Assembly: GCA_947630665.1 (NCBI GenBank)
Contig: CANRID010000017.1
Coordinates: 1-46,053 of the forward strand
DNA: 46,053 bases
Direction: 5' to 3'
Source: an uncultured Bacteroidales bacterium
Lineage (GTDB): Bacteria > Bacteroidota > Bacteroidia > Bacteroidales > UBA932
Shown: piece by piece, positions 1 through 9,900 of the stretch
Layout: the number at the start of each line of letters is the position of its first letter
Numbering within the stretch: position 1 is the stretch's first letter
Translations under genes and position numbers: made by a program
Notes under the pieces: model-generated
Seen by the model: the letters and a program-made list of their open reading frames with translations, nothing else
Databases searched by the model: none
What the model was told of the DNA's origin: nothing

Positions 1-85
1 CTCGGATCTCCTTCCCGGCAACTGGGCACCGCAGGCACGATAACACGCACAAACTTCCACTTACATAAGAACTACGAATGACATC

Positions 86-220
86 TCACTGATGCCAGTC
101 GTAATCTCGCTTCGTCAATATGTACTTCTTCGGATGCTTACGCTTTTGCGAGTCAACTTTTTTCAGGAAAAGGCAGGTTGGACCACAGTCCATAGCGTCA
201 GATTGCCGAGATTTGGGGAA
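86..220 (-). pseudogene. Fragment of a C39-peptidase (bacteriocin-type) ABC exporter gene, 5' end only
   Basis: Reading the minus strand from 220 gives FPKSRQSDAMDCGPTCL and then an unrelated-looking tail to a TGA at 86-88. The pattern F-P-x-x-R-Q-x-D-x-M-D-C-G-P-T-C-L is the hallmark beginning of peptidase C39 domains, which cut double-glycine leader peptides during export; the Cys of DCGPTC is the catalytic residue. No ATG precedes the motif (the codons before it are lysine-rich, with no start), and after CL the usual R/K-M-I-A-K-x-Y-G continuation is missing, so similarity stops near base 170. I read this as the remnant of an exporter gene that lay just downstream of the barrel gene, cut by deletion or insertion. 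A chance match is possible but unlikely given the motif length and the neighbours. Confidence 0.55.
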
Positions 221-234
221 TTTTTTATTTTTTC

Positions 235-2820
235 TTATAAAGACAACGATATAGATAACAAATATGTTCGTCCTCTTAATTGATAAATATAAGAATAGGA
301 ATCAAGGCCGCTGAACAATGTATAGGAATATTGTTTGGTATCAAGAATATTATCTACCTGTAATGATAATTTGGTATTTTTAATTTTATATTGAATACCT
401 GCATCAAATAGTGACATTCTCTTATATGTGCTTTCTGCTATCTCTTTTTGTACATAACTGTATTGGCCGGATAATTGTAACTTATCAATAGGGAAAAAAG
501 ATATTTTGAAATCATGGATTTGTGATATATACGAACTTTTTTCTCCTTTGTATTTATTGATAGTTTTGGATATTTCACCATGATAATCAAGCTCCATCCA
601 ATGCCACGGGCGGGATACGACTCCCGGAATTATTCCATAAAGATGACCATAATAGGATATTGGTTGATCTTGTTGCATTATTTCCCGTTTCTGCCATATA
701 TATCTTCCCGATATAGAGAATTTTGTATTGATAGATTGTACTTGTTTGGTAATGGATAATTCGGTAGCCATATCTTGGGATACATGGTCGGAAAGAATAT
801 TCGAAGTCATTATTGCATTTTCTGTGACATATTGAGAGGAGAGAAGATTATGTCTTGTACGCCCATACGAAATATCAGCATTGACAAACCAAAAATCCAA
901 CGGTTTTTTAAATTCATAGCGTAAGTCTATAGAGAATCGTTTGTTTTTCGCCAACATGCCGGATTTTGAAGTTTGGGTCATATATGTGTTTTGAACCGGT
1001 GCTGTCAGCAAATCCAAAACATCTCCATAAGTATGCTGTAGATTTGTCTTTAATTGCAAAGAGGAACTTGCATTAATTGTATAATTGAGATATGCTTCAG
1101 GATCGAGAAACAATCGGTCATATTCTATTCTTGTCTTATCTGCATAATTTTTTGCTCGCAAAAGGATTCCCTTTGTCAACAGAATTATTCTGAAAAACAG
1201 TCGATTGTTTGGAGAATTATATTCATATCTTGGATTAAATGCCAACCAATAATCGTTCCAAAATATTGTATTAGCATTTGACGAATTGTTCTTTGAGAGA
1301 TCTGTGTCGAGGTTACTGAATGTATATTGGAAAATAAAAGGTATGTATAACTTAGAACGGCGAAATTCGTATGTCGTATATACTTGTTCTTTTGTATAAA
1401 AGGTTCCATTTTGAGCTTTTTGTTCAATTTTTACTCCATCTAACTGATTATTAATCAGTAGTCTTACCGTAGGAGTGGCAGTATATTGTATCAGAGAAGA
1501 TACATTCCAGTATTGTTCTCCTCGCTTTATACGCCATGAAAAATCATTCTTAATGCCAAACGTCCTGTTTTTTTTATCCTGTGTGATTGACGAATCTCTA
1601 TATGTAAAAAAGTCCGATTCGGCAATATTCATGGCAAAAGATAATTTATCATATATATACTTCTTATCCTCATTCAATTTATATTCCAAATCAAACGATG
1701 GTTTATGAACTTTGTTTTCAGGAGAAATGAGCTCTGTGACAGATACGTCTTGTCCTCCTGTATAATATTGGCTTTTAGTATAATAATTATAGTTCGTCTT
1801 GCTGTTTGCGTAATTCACATTGGATTTTACTGTCGTATTTTCATTTATTTTTTTTATGGTATTCACACTTATCATTTTATCATTGGAAGATATATATCGG
1901 TTGTTATCCAAAGGAGGTTTGCTGCCGGAAATATCTCCAATACAGATAGATGCGAAACTCTTTAAATCATTCCCAGAAAAATGATCTGTGGTTTCAGATA
2001 TGGAAAATTCTCTTTCGTTCCCAATCTTAGCTGTAACAATACTTTGAAAACTCGGAGTGAAAATCATACCTGTAGCTCCGACTTTATACAAAATATCATC
2101 ACAATAACCTAATAATAGTTCAGAGGTTCCAACTGGTTTAAGTTTAGCTTTAGAACTTAACTTAATATTCAGAGCTACATTATCACTGTAGAAACTTTTT
2201 TCCATTTTTATATCTTGATGGTTGTTTAAGACTTCCACCTCTGTAACATAGGAAACCGGAAGATTTCTGGTAGCCAGATTGTATCTTCCACCTAAAAGAT
2301 CCAAGCCCTCAATATAAAAGTTAGAGATCTCTTTACCTAAATATTTGATACCACCGTTATCCTCCACGTTGATACCTGGCAATTTTTTGATTGCATCCTC
2401 CAAATACGTGTCTTCCTTGCCTATAAATGCGGAAAGACGATAAGATAAAGTATCCCCTCGTTGTTGAATCTGAGGAACACGCACTGTGACCTCTTTCAAG
2501 AGTGTCACGTTTTCTTCCAAGCCAACATCAAGGGTCTGTGACTTATTGATGATACTTATTTTTTTCTTTCTATAAGATATATGCTCAAATGAAATGTCTA
2601 ATTGGTCTTTTGACGATTTTACATTCAATGAAAAATTCCCGGAACCGGAGGTTATACCATAAGAAATAATTTTATCACCTTCCAATATCTTCACAACTAC
2701 CCCTTCAATCTTTTCTCCTGAAGGGTTGTTTACTGCTCCTTTTACAATCGTCTGCGAATAGCCGTTTTTACATAGAAAAAAAAAGAGCATAAAATGCAAT
2801 ATGAACAGGTATTTACACAT
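235..2820 (-). CDS. TonB-dependent-receptor-like outer-membrane beta-barrel protein (carboxypeptidase-regulatory-like N-terminus)
   Basis: An 861-residue protein with a signal peptide (about residues 1-22, ending near GYSQ), then a carboxypeptidase-regulatory-like beta-sandwich (about 24-105, starting TIVKGAVNNPSGEKIEGVVV), a plug-like domain (about 110-220, with LEDAIKKLPGINV and an FYIEGLDLLGG stretch) and a long barrel rich in alternating aromatic and polar strands to the C-terminus. It belongs to the Bacteroidota outer-membrane proteins resembling SusC/TonB receptors but shorter and without a SusD partner. It starts 4 bases after the stop of the GLPGLI gene, so the two are surely co-transcribed. 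The substrate is unknown. Members with GLPGLI partners often sit near peptide-export genes, and the C39 fragment lies directly downstream, so peptide handling is an inference. The gene is visibly more AT-rich than the housekeeping genes from 5 kb on. Confidence 0.85.
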   Translation of the reverse strand: MCKYLFILHFMLFFFLCKNGYSQTIVKGAVNNPSGEKIEGVVVKILEGDKIISYGITSGSGNFSLNVKSSKDQLDISFEHISYRKKKISIINKSQTLDVGLEENVTLLKEVTVRVPQIQQRGDTLSYRLSAFIGKEDTYLEDAIKKLPGINVEDNGGIKYLGKEISNFYIEGLDLLGGRYNLATRNLPVSYVTEVEVLNNHQDIKMEKSFYSDNVALNIKLSSKAKLKPVGTSELLLGYCDDILYKVGATGMIFTPSFQSIVTAKIGNEREFSISETTDHFSGNDLKSFASICIGDISGSKPPLDNNRYISSNDKMISVNTIKKINENTTVKSNVNYANSKTNYNYYTKSQYYTGGQDVSVTELISPENKVHKPSFDLEYKLNEDKKYIYDKLSFAMNIAESDFFTYRDSSITQDKKNRTFGIKNDFSWRIKRGEQYWNVSSLIQYTATPTVRLLINNQLDGVKIEQKAQNGTFYTKEQVYTTYEFRRSKLYIPFIFQYTFSNLDTDLSKNNSSNANTIFWNDYWLAFNPRYEYNSPNNRLFFRIILLTKGILLRAKNYADKTRIEYDRLFLDPEAYLNYTINASSSLQLKTNLQHTYGDVLDLLTAPVQNTYMTQTSKSGMLAKNKRFSIDLRYEFKKPLDFWFVNADISYGRTRHNLLSSQYVTENAIMTSNILSDHVSQDMATELSITKQVQSINTKFSISGRYIWQKREIMQQDQPISYYGHLYGIIPGVVSRPWHWMELDYHGEISKTINKYKGEKSSYISQIHDFKISFFPIDKLQLSGQYSYVQKEIAESTYKRMSLFDAGIQYKIKNTKLSLQVDNILDTKQYSYTLFSGLDSYSYIYQLRGRTYLLSISLSL

Positions 2821-2824
2821 ATCC

Positions 2825-3706
2825 TCATTCTAGTTCCAATGGAGTATAGCCATTAGGACGTATTCTCAACTGTACCCCATTTATGAAAGCGCTTTTGTCT
2901 TGTGGCCCGTTCCCGTATTTTATAACCTGCATTTGAGAAACAGATTCAACAGGTATATTGTGCATTGGGTCTTGCTCAAAATAGTTTTTATTTTTAATGA
3001 ATTTACCCCGGTTGGTTGTCACTAATTTTGCGTTTTTTTCTTTAATGATACATATTGCATCACTTTTTCGGAATAAAATTGCCGTAAAAGAGTGAATACC
3101 TTCGTTGTCTGCCGCCGCTAATACAAGACCGGGTAAACCGGTAAGTTTCCACGGACCATAGGGGACAGGTATGTCATTTGCATACCATGCAATCCATTTA
3201 CGTCCTCCATATTCGGCCACAGCCTTGTTACAAACATATCCACAAACAGTCATAGTATCTTGCATTAACTCCCATTGGAAAGGGAAACTATCTTCCTGAT
3301 AAGTGAAGATATTGGGTGTTATTATATCAACGATAGTCATCTTTCCTTGCGGATAATTCTGATATACCTCCGCACCAAAATGATAAAGACTACGGTACTT
3401 TTTTGTCTCATATTCTTTTCTGATTGATTCTTGAACATTCGTGCTTTGATCAAGCGAATCTGTCAAGTAAGTTGTGTAATCACTGAATTTTGCGCACGAA
3501 CTGCCTATCTGCAACATTGTGTTGTATAATTCAGTGATTGGTTCATTAGTGTTTTTGACGACCTTTATATTATATGAATAAATACATTCATATAAAGGTT
3601 TAGACAATATCTCAAATTGATTTTTGTTATCAACTTCTTGCGCATATATTCTCGCTGAAAATAATGTGGCCAAAATGATTATAAAAGCGACTATTCCTTC
3701 TTTCAT
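2825..3706 (-). CDS. GLPGLI family protein
   Basis: A 293-residue secreted protein with a hydrophobic signal peptide (about 1-22, ending ARIYAQ). The family-defining motif appears as TGLPGLVL near residues 186-193, and the Cys pair in CGYVCNKA, followed by Y-G-G-R-K-W-I-A-W-Y-A, is typical of the family. GLPGLI proteins are restricted to Bacteroidota, are predicted periplasmic or outer-membrane associated, and have no established biochemical activity. The gene ends 4 bases before the TonB-like barrel gene, the usual pairing for this family. Upstream lie only decayed coding fragments, so its promoter must be in 3707-3900, where I could not identify a full consensus. Confidence 0.9.
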   Translation of the reverse strand: MKEGIVAFIIILATLFSARIYAQEVDNKNQFEILSKPLYECIYSYNIKVVKNTNEPITELYNTMLQIGSSCAKFSDYTTYLTDSLDQSTNVQESIRKEYETKKYRSLYHFGAEVYQNYPQGKMTIVDIITPNIFTYQEDSFPFQWELMQDTMTVCGYVCNKAVAEYGGRKWIAWYANDIPVPYGPWKLTGLPGLVLAAADNEGIHSFTAILFRKSDAICIIKEKNAKLVTTNRGKFIKNKNYFEQDPMHNIPVESVSQMQVIKYGNGPQDKSAFINGVQLRIRPNGYTPLELE

Positions 3707-3717
3707 GATGACAAATG

Positions 3718-3899
3718 TTATAATATGTAATATAGGTCTTCTATTTTTGATAATTCGATTTCGTAGGAACCGTATTTTTTCTTGAAAAAGTCAATATCAA
3801 GTTTTATACCAAGTGTTTATCTGTTTTATTGTTAGACTTATTTAAACAATCGGATATTAAATACATGTTCGCTTCTGATAATTCATCGCAATTAAAGCT
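3718..3899 (-). pseudogene. Probable decayed coding fragments between the LRR gene and the GLPGLI gene
   Basis: This gap holds two protein-like minus-strand readings in different frames. The first has CDELSEANMYLISDCLNK and stops at a TAA near 3800. The second picks up almost at that point with GIKLDIDFFKKKYGSYEIE and runs to a TAA at 3718-3720, 11 bases before the GLPGLI start codon. Together they look like one small protein of about 60 residues broken by a frameshift near the GATAAACACTTGG stretch, with no ATG at the beginning. I do not recognise the family. The alternative is that this is ordinary AT-rich intergenic DNA whose open frames arise by chance. Confidence 0.3.
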
Positions 3900-3900
3900 T

Positions 3901-4680
3901 TTACTCCCTTATAATATTACAACTTATAGGGAAACTCTCATCAACTATTGTAACATGATATGGTAACAATATGTGTTTCAATTTTTCACATTTCCAAAAA
4001 GAACGATATCCTATAAATTCTAAAGATTGAGGGAAATTTATCTCGCAAAGGTTTTCACAACCAACAAATCCTCCATCTTCAATTCTTTTCAATCCTTCAG
4101 GCAAAGTAACATGTTTCAATCTCTTACATAAAGAAAACGTTTTGATATTTATACATGATATAGAACGAGGAATCTCTAAGGATTCAATATTTTCACATAA
4201 AGTAAAAGCCAGTTTGCCTATATATTTCAATTTGGATGGTAATTTGGATATAGTCATTTTGGTACACTTCCAAAACGCCCAATCACCAATATAAGTTAAA
4301 CCTTCTGGGAATTGGATGTGTCTCAAGTTTTCACACATATTAAATCCACTTGATTTTATAGAAATTAGAGAATCAGACAAAGATATAGTTTCCAATGAGG
4401 AACAACGGTTAAAAGCACCCACGCCAATTTCAGTAACTCCAGTAGGCAGCTTTATTTCTTTCAATTTATCATTAAATTCAAATGCTCGTTCTCCTATGAT
4501 TTTTACATTTCTCAGAACATCATCAGAAGCCATATCTATATGGCTTTCATTGCCTTTCCACTTTTTTAACACAATAACACCCTCATTGTGCTCAATTTCA
4601 TAATGGGAAGAATCAATATTCTGTGAAGAAAGTTGTATTGAGGTAATACAACAAATCAAGAATAGCATTATTTTATTCAT
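3901..4680 (-). CDS. BspA-like leucine-rich-repeat surface/secreted protein
   Basis: A 259-residue protein with a signal peptide (about 1-20, MNKIMLFLICCITSIQLSSQ) followed by six to seven repeats of about 23 residues from residue 55 to the end. Each repeat has the LRR_5 (Treponema pallidum/BspA type) form, such as L-K-x-I-x-L-P-x-G-V-T-x-I-G-x-x-A-F-x-x-C. Such repeats form a solenoid used for protein binding and adhesion; many Bacteroidales secrete several. There is no C-terminal sorting domain in the reading and the protein is short for the family, so it may be a small free-standing binder. It lies 34 bases after a 68-residue gene and shares the AT-rich composition of this end of the window. 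Confidence 0.8.
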   Translation of the reverse strand: MNKIMLFLICCITSIQLSSQNIDSSHYEIEHNEGVIVLKKWKGNESHIDMASDDVLRNVKIIGERAFEFNDKLKEIKLPTGVTEIGVGAFNRCSSLETISLSDSLISIKSSGFNMCENLRHIQFPEGLTYIGDWAFWKCTKMTISKLPSKLKYIGKLAFTLCENIESLEIPRSISCINIKTFSLCKRLKHVTLPEGLKRIEDGGFVGCENLCEINFPQSLEFIGYRSFWKCEKLKHILLPYHVTIVDESFPISCNIIRE

Positions 4681-4714
4681 ATAAAGATACTATTTTGAAA
4701 GCAATTTACAGCTA

Positions 4715-4921
4715 TTAATCCAGACACTCCATATAATATTCCGCTAATCCAGGAAATCTATTACTGAATCTATCAAAATCATAGGTAGCCATAAAAATGA
4801 TTTCCTCATCAGAATACTTTACATCGTCATAAAAGTCGTCAATAACTTCTATAGAGGTTGAAGTTGGTTCTGCGGGATACCTTTTCAACAACTCCTCAAA
4901 TCTCTTTTGATCTTTTTCCAT
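4715..4921 (-). CDS. Small acidic hypothetical protein (68 residues)
   Basis: A 68-residue soluble protein starting MEKDQKRFEELLKRYPAEP, with a basic helical beginning and an acidic, aromatic second half (DDFYDDVKYSDEEI and a C-terminal YYMECLD). There is no signal peptide or membrane segment. I do not recognise a family. It sits 37 bases after the bactofilin gene and 34 bases before the LRR gene on the same strand, so it is probably transcribed with them. The ATG at 4919-4921 and the compact spacing support it being real. Its function is unknown. Confidence 0.6.
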   Translation of the reverse strand: MEKDQKRFEELLKRYPAEPTSTSIEVIDDFYDDVKYSDEEIIFMATYDFDRFSNRFPGLAEYYMECLD

Positions 4922-4958
4922 AGAATATACAGATTAATTTTTACGCTATAAATTTATA

Positions 4959-5357
4959 CTACAAAGCGCTGTTTTCCTGCTTCAAATATTGGGAAGAATA
5001 GCCTTTAAATTCCTCGACAGAGATGATCTGGCAATTGCCGGTAAAACGGACACCCATTTCGATACAGATTTTCACGGTTTTGAGATTGCCTTTGAACGAA
5101 GCCGTACTTTTAAAAGTAACGGCCTCCCCTACATACAGTTCTCCCTCTATATTTCCCCATACGTCGGCGCTGGTGCAAACGGCATTACCCTTTAAAACCG
5201 CCTTTTCGCCCAGCACCAATTTGCCGGTAGTTACCAGATCCCCTTCAAACATCCCATCTATCCGGATATCCGAAGAAGAAATCAGATTTCCCTTCACCTC
5301 GGTGCCTGCTGCAATTCTGCTGACCTCATTTATCTGAGTCGTTTCGTGTTTCGCCAT
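4959..5357 (-). CDS. Bactofilin-type polymer-forming cytoskeletal protein
   Basis: A 132-residue protein with a short disordered start and a central right-handed beta-helix domain (about residues 18-110) recognisable from hydrophobic repeats such as GTEVKGNLISSSDIRIDGMFEGDLVTTGKLVLG and VWGNIEGELYVGEAV (DUF583/bactofilin). Bactofilins self-assemble without nucleotide into filaments that scaffold envelope-shaping enzymes. Length is within the usual range. The gene follows lpdA with an 88-base gap on the same strand and is followed closely by the 68-residue gene. No peptidoglycan peptidase partner is adjacent, unlike in many bactofilin loci. Confidence 0.88.
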   Translation of the reverse strand: MAKHETTQINEVSRIAAGTEVKGNLISSSDIRIDGMFEGDLVTTGKLVLGEKAVLKGNAVCTSADVWGNIEGELYVGEAVTFKSTASFKGNLKTVKICIEMGVRFTGNCQIISVEEFKGYSSQYLKQENSAL

Positions 5358-5445
5358 AATTTTTCATTTTTCATTAGTTAAATCTGTTTCCGCTACACCG
5401 CTGCTGTCGGGGAAAAAAGCTACATCCGTCCGTAAAAAACCGGTA

Positions 5446-6906
5446 TCAAATATGGATTACTTCTCCGTGAGCCGCGGCTGCCGCTTCCATGATAGCCTCA
5501 CTCATAGTAGGATGCGGATGGATCGTTTTGATAATATCCTTTGCAGTCGCTCCCAAATTTCTTGCCAAAACTATTCCCGACAACATTTCCGTCACATTGG
5601 CCCCGATCAAATGGGCTCCCAGAATCTTATCGGTATTTTCATCGATAATCAACTTTACAAAACCGTCCTTCTCTCCCGCAGTAGCCGCTTTTCCGCAGGC
5701 TGTAAACGGGAACTTGCCCACTTTATATGCCAAGCCGGCTTCTTTGGCCTTTTTCTCCGTCATGCCCACCGAAGCGATTTCCGGAGTGGTATAGGTCGCA
5801 CCGGGGATATTGCCGTAATCCAACGGTTTCACCTCCAGACCCGCAATATTCTCGACAGCAGCAATACCCTCTGCGGAAGCCACATGCGCCAAGGCCGGAG
5901 TAGCGATCACATCCCCGATAGCATATACTCCCTCCACATTCGTCCTGTAAAAATCATCCACTTTTATCTTTCCGCGATTCATTTCCACGTCTAACTCTTC
6001 CAGCCCCATATCCGAAGTATTCGGCACCACTCCCACAGCCGACAACACGCGATCCACTACGATTTCTTCCATGCCTTTTTTCGTCTCTACCGAAACCTTG
6101 CATTTTTCGCCGGATGTATCCACGGCCTTTACACCGGCCGAAACCATTACCTTGATGCCCATTTTCCGGAAACTCCGGCTCAGTTGGGCGGCCACCTCGG
6201 CATCTTCCAGCGGAACGATCTGATCCATATACTCGATCAAATATACCTCCACTCCCATAGAACGATAGAAATAGGCAAGCTCGCTCCCGATGGCTCCGGA
6301 CCCTATTACGGCCAAACTGCCCGGCAAATTGTCGGGAACCAGCGCCTGACGGTACGAAATGATTTTTTCCCCGTCTATCGGTGCAAAAGGAAGGGAGTTG
6401 GGACGGGAGCCGGTGGCAATGATAATATGCTTGGCCTCCACCTTCAGCGGTTGTCCGGCCTCTTCGGAAGTTTGGCATTCGCCCTTCCGGGCAGGCGTCA
6501 CGTCAACGGTATGAGCGGACACCAACCGCGCCGTTCCGGAAATTAAAGTAATATTGTTTTTCTTGAAAAGATACTCGATTCCCTTGCTCATGCCTGCGGC
6601 TATGGAACGTTCCCGCTCCACTATTTTCTTGATGTCCGGACGGGCAACGACTGAAGAAGAATCCACCGGGCAACCGTCTGCCGTACACAACTCTACCCCA
6701 TAATCCCCCAAATGTTTCGTATAATTGAAGACCTGACTGCTTTTGAGCAAAGCTTTGGTCGGAATACATCCCCAGTTCAGGCATACTCCGCCCAGTTCGG
6801 CCTTTTCAATCACCGCCGTTTTAAATCCCAGCTGGGAAGCGCGGATAGCGGCCACATAACCTCCCGGCCCCGCGCCTATCACCACTATATCAAAATTGTT
6901 TTCCAT
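5446..6906 (-). CDS. lpdA: Dihydrolipoyl dehydrogenase (E3 component)
   Basis: A 486-residue flavoprotein that reoxidises dihydrolipoamide with NAD+ in the 2-oxoacid dehydrogenase complexes or the glycine cleavage system. Visible features: an N-terminal FAD Rossmann motif GAGPGG (11-16); the redox-active disulfide in GGVCLNWGCIPTK (Cys42, Cys47); an NAD-binding motif IGSGAIGSE in the middle; an FAD contact YAIGDV near 310; and the catalytic C-terminal HPHPTMSE (His465, Glu470). Length is typical. It lies 51 bases after secA on the same strand and may be transcribed with it. No E1/E2 genes are nearby, so the complex it serves cannot be told from context. Confidence 0.97.
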   Translation of the reverse strand: MENNFDIVVIGAGPGGYVAAIRASQLGFKTAVIEKAELGGVCLNWGCIPTKALLKSSQVFNYTKHLGDYGVELCTADGCPVDSSSVVARPDIKKIVERERSIAAGMSKGIEYLFKKNNITLISGTARLVSAHTVDVTPARKGECQTSEEAGQPLKVEAKHIIIATGSRPNSLPFAPIDGEKIISYRQALVPDNLPGSLAVIGSGAIGSELAYFYRSMGVEVYLIEYMDQIVPLEDAEVAAQLSRSFRKMGIKVMVSAGVKAVDTSGEKCKVSVETKKGMEEIVVDRVLSAVGVVPNTSDMGLEELDVEMNRGKIKVDDFYRTNVEGVYAIGDVIATPALAHVASAEGIAAVENIAGLEVKPLDYGNIPGATYTTPEIASVGMTEKKAKEAGLAYKVGKFPFTACGKAATAGEKDGFVKLIIDENTDKILGAHLIGANVTEMLSGIVLARNLGATAKDIIKTIHPHPTMSEAIMEAAAAAHGEVIHI

Positions 6907-6957
6907 ATTCAGTTATAAAGTTGATTTATAGATACTTTCTTTTAGATTACACAAAAA

Positions 6958-9900
6958 TCAGGAATTTTCCCGTCCGTGACAGTTTTTATATTTTTTCCCG
7001 CTTCCGCAAGGGCACGGATCGTTCCTGCCTATTTTTTTCTCTACATGTACCGGAGCATTGGAGCGAGGCTCGTTGCCGCCAGAAGCCGTCAGATCTGAGC
7101 GGCCGACACGCATATTGCTCATATCGGTATGCCGGCGGACATGATTTTCCCGAACATTGATTTCCGGCTCGCTTTGACGGAGCGGAATATGCGCCCGTAC
7201 GAGAAAAGCTATCACATCCCGGCTGATTTTTTCCAGCACGCCCTTAAACAGGTTGAAACTTTCGAATTTGTATATCAACAACGGGTCTTTCTGTTCGTAT
7301 GTCGCATTCTGTACGGATTGTTTCAGATCATCCATTTCCCGCAGATGCTCTTTCCAGTGTTCGTCAATCATAATCAGAGTGATCGTCTTGGCCAGCGTAC
7401 GGTTTAATTCTTTGCCCTGGCTCTCGTACGCCTTTTTCAAATTTACGATCAACTGGAGTACCTTCGTGCCGTCGGAAACCGGAATGGCTATATTTTCGTA
7501 CACCGCACTCTGGGCTTTATATACCTGCTCTATGATAGGCCATGCCTGTTTAATCATCACTTCGGAACGCCGGCCGATCATATCGCGAATCGCCTCGGAG
7601 ATTTTATCGGAGATATCTTCCTGCGAAGCGTTCTTGTAGAAAGCCGCATCGAAATTAGGCTCGATGGAGATCTGTCGCATCAGGCCCAGCGCGAATTCTT
7701 CATAATCTTCCGCACCTTTCCGGGAAGCCACTATATCGGAATAATCGGAAATCATATTTTTCAGATCCACCTCGATTCTTTCCCCATACAAAGCATTCCG
7801 CCTGCGGTTGTAAATTACCTCCCGCTGCGAATTCATCACATCGTCATATTCCAGCAGCCGTTTACGGATACCGAAGTTATTCTCTTCCACTTTGCGCTGG
7901 GCCCGCTCGATGGAACTCGAGAGCATGGAATGCTGGAGGGATTCCCCTTCTTTCATACCCATCCGGTCCACCACTTTCGCTATCCTTTCGGATCCGAACA
8001 AACGCATCAGATCATCTTCCAAGGAGACATAGAAGGAAGAAGAACCCGGATCGCCCTGACGGCCGGCGCGGCCGCGCAGCTGCCGGTCCACCCGGCGGCT
8101 ATCATGCCGTTCAGTACCGATGATCGCCAGCCCTCCGGCTTCCTTTACGCCAGGTCCCAGCTTGATATCCGTTCCACGGCCCGCCATATTGGTGGCGATG
8201 GTCACGCAACCCGGCTGTCCCGCTTCCGCAACGATATCGGCCTCTTTCGCATGCTGTTTCGCGTTCAGCACGTTATGTTTGATTCCCCGGAGCTTGAGCA
8301 TACGGCTGAGCAATTCGGAGATATCCACGGAAGTAGTTCCCACCAGCACCGGCCTGCCAAGGTTTTTCAATTCCACGATCTTATCGATCACGGCATTATA
8401 TTTATCTTTTTTGGTCTTGTAGATCAGATCCTCCTCATCCGTCCGGATTACGGGGCGGTTTGTCGGGATAGAAACCACATCCAATTTGTAAATGGACCAG
8501 AATTCTCCTGCCTCCGTCTCGGCGGTACCGGTCATGCCCGCCAGCTTATGATACATTCTGAAATAATTCTGCAATGTAATGGTTGCGAAAGTCTGCGTAG
8601 CCGCCTCCACTTTAACATTCTCTTTCGCCTCGATCGCCTGATGCAGTCCGTCCGAATATCTTCTGCCTTCCAGGATACGGCCGGTCTGCTCATCTACAAT
8701 CTTTATTTTGTTATCTATGTTTACATATTCCACGTCTTTCTCAAACATGGTATAAGCTTTCAAAAGCTGGCTTACGGTGTGTACCCGTTCCGACTTGAGA
8801 GCATAATCGGTCAGCAGCTGGTCCTTACGGGTCTGTTTTTCGTCCGCCGGGATATCTAACTTTTCCAATTCCGATATTTCGGCGCCCACATCCGGAAGAA
8901 TAAAGAATTTGGGATCGTCCATGTTCTTGGCAAGCACTTCATGCCCTTTGTCTGTCAGTTCCACCGACTTTTGCTTCTCGTCTATCACAAAATACAAATC
9001 ATCCGTAACTATATGCATTTGCTTATTGTTATCCTGCATATAGAAATTTTCCGTTTTAAGGAGAAGCTGCTTTATACCCGGCTCGCTCAGGTATTTAATC
9101 AGCGGATTATACCGCGGCAATCCCTTATAGGCCCTAAGCAGTATTTTACCTCCCTCCTCTTCTTTTCCGGCGGCAATAAGTTTTTTGGCTTCGTTCAAAA
9201 GCTGGGTCACTTCGGCCCGCTGGACGGAATACAGTCTCTCCACGAAAGGCTTGTACTCGGCGAACTGCTGGTCTTCACCTTTGGATACCGGTCCCGAAAT
9301 GATAAGAGGAGTACGGGCATCGTCTATCAACACCGAATCTACCTCATCCACAATGGCATAATGATGTTTCTTCTGGACCAGGTCTTCCGGATTCACGGCC
9401 ATATTGTCCCTCAGGTAATCGAAACCGAATTCATTATTGGTACCGAAAATGACATCGGCTCTGTAAGCGTTCTTTCGGCCTTCGGAATTAGGTTCGTGCT
9501 TATCGATACAATCCACTTTCAACCCGTGGAACTGATACAAAGGCCCCATCCACTCGGAGTCACGTTTGGACAGATAATCGTTTACGGTCACCACATGTAC
9601 GCCTTTTCCGGCCAATGCGTTCAGGAACACCGGCAGGGTGGCCACCAGCGTCTTGCCCTCTCCCGTAGCCATCTCAGCGATTTTCCCCTGATGCAGCACG
9701 ATACCGCCGATCAGCTGGACATCGTAATGCACCATATCCCAGGTAATCGGGTTTCCGCCGGCCATCCACGTATTTTTCCATTCCGCATATTCTCCGTCGA
9801 TGGTGACGAAATCGTGCCGGGTACTCAGATCCCGGTCGAAATCGGTCGCCCGTACCCGGATAACGGGATTTTCCTTAAACCTGCGGGCCGTGGATTTCAT

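Noticed and set aside
3-71. Open minus-strand frame at the left edge (reads VRVIVPAVPSCREGDP)
   Set aside because: It is short, cut by the window edge and has no start or recognisable motif.
5452-5994. Long open frames opposite lpdA, secA, the RND pump and others
   Set aside because: They mirror well-recognised genes codon by codon and lack any motif or signal of their own.
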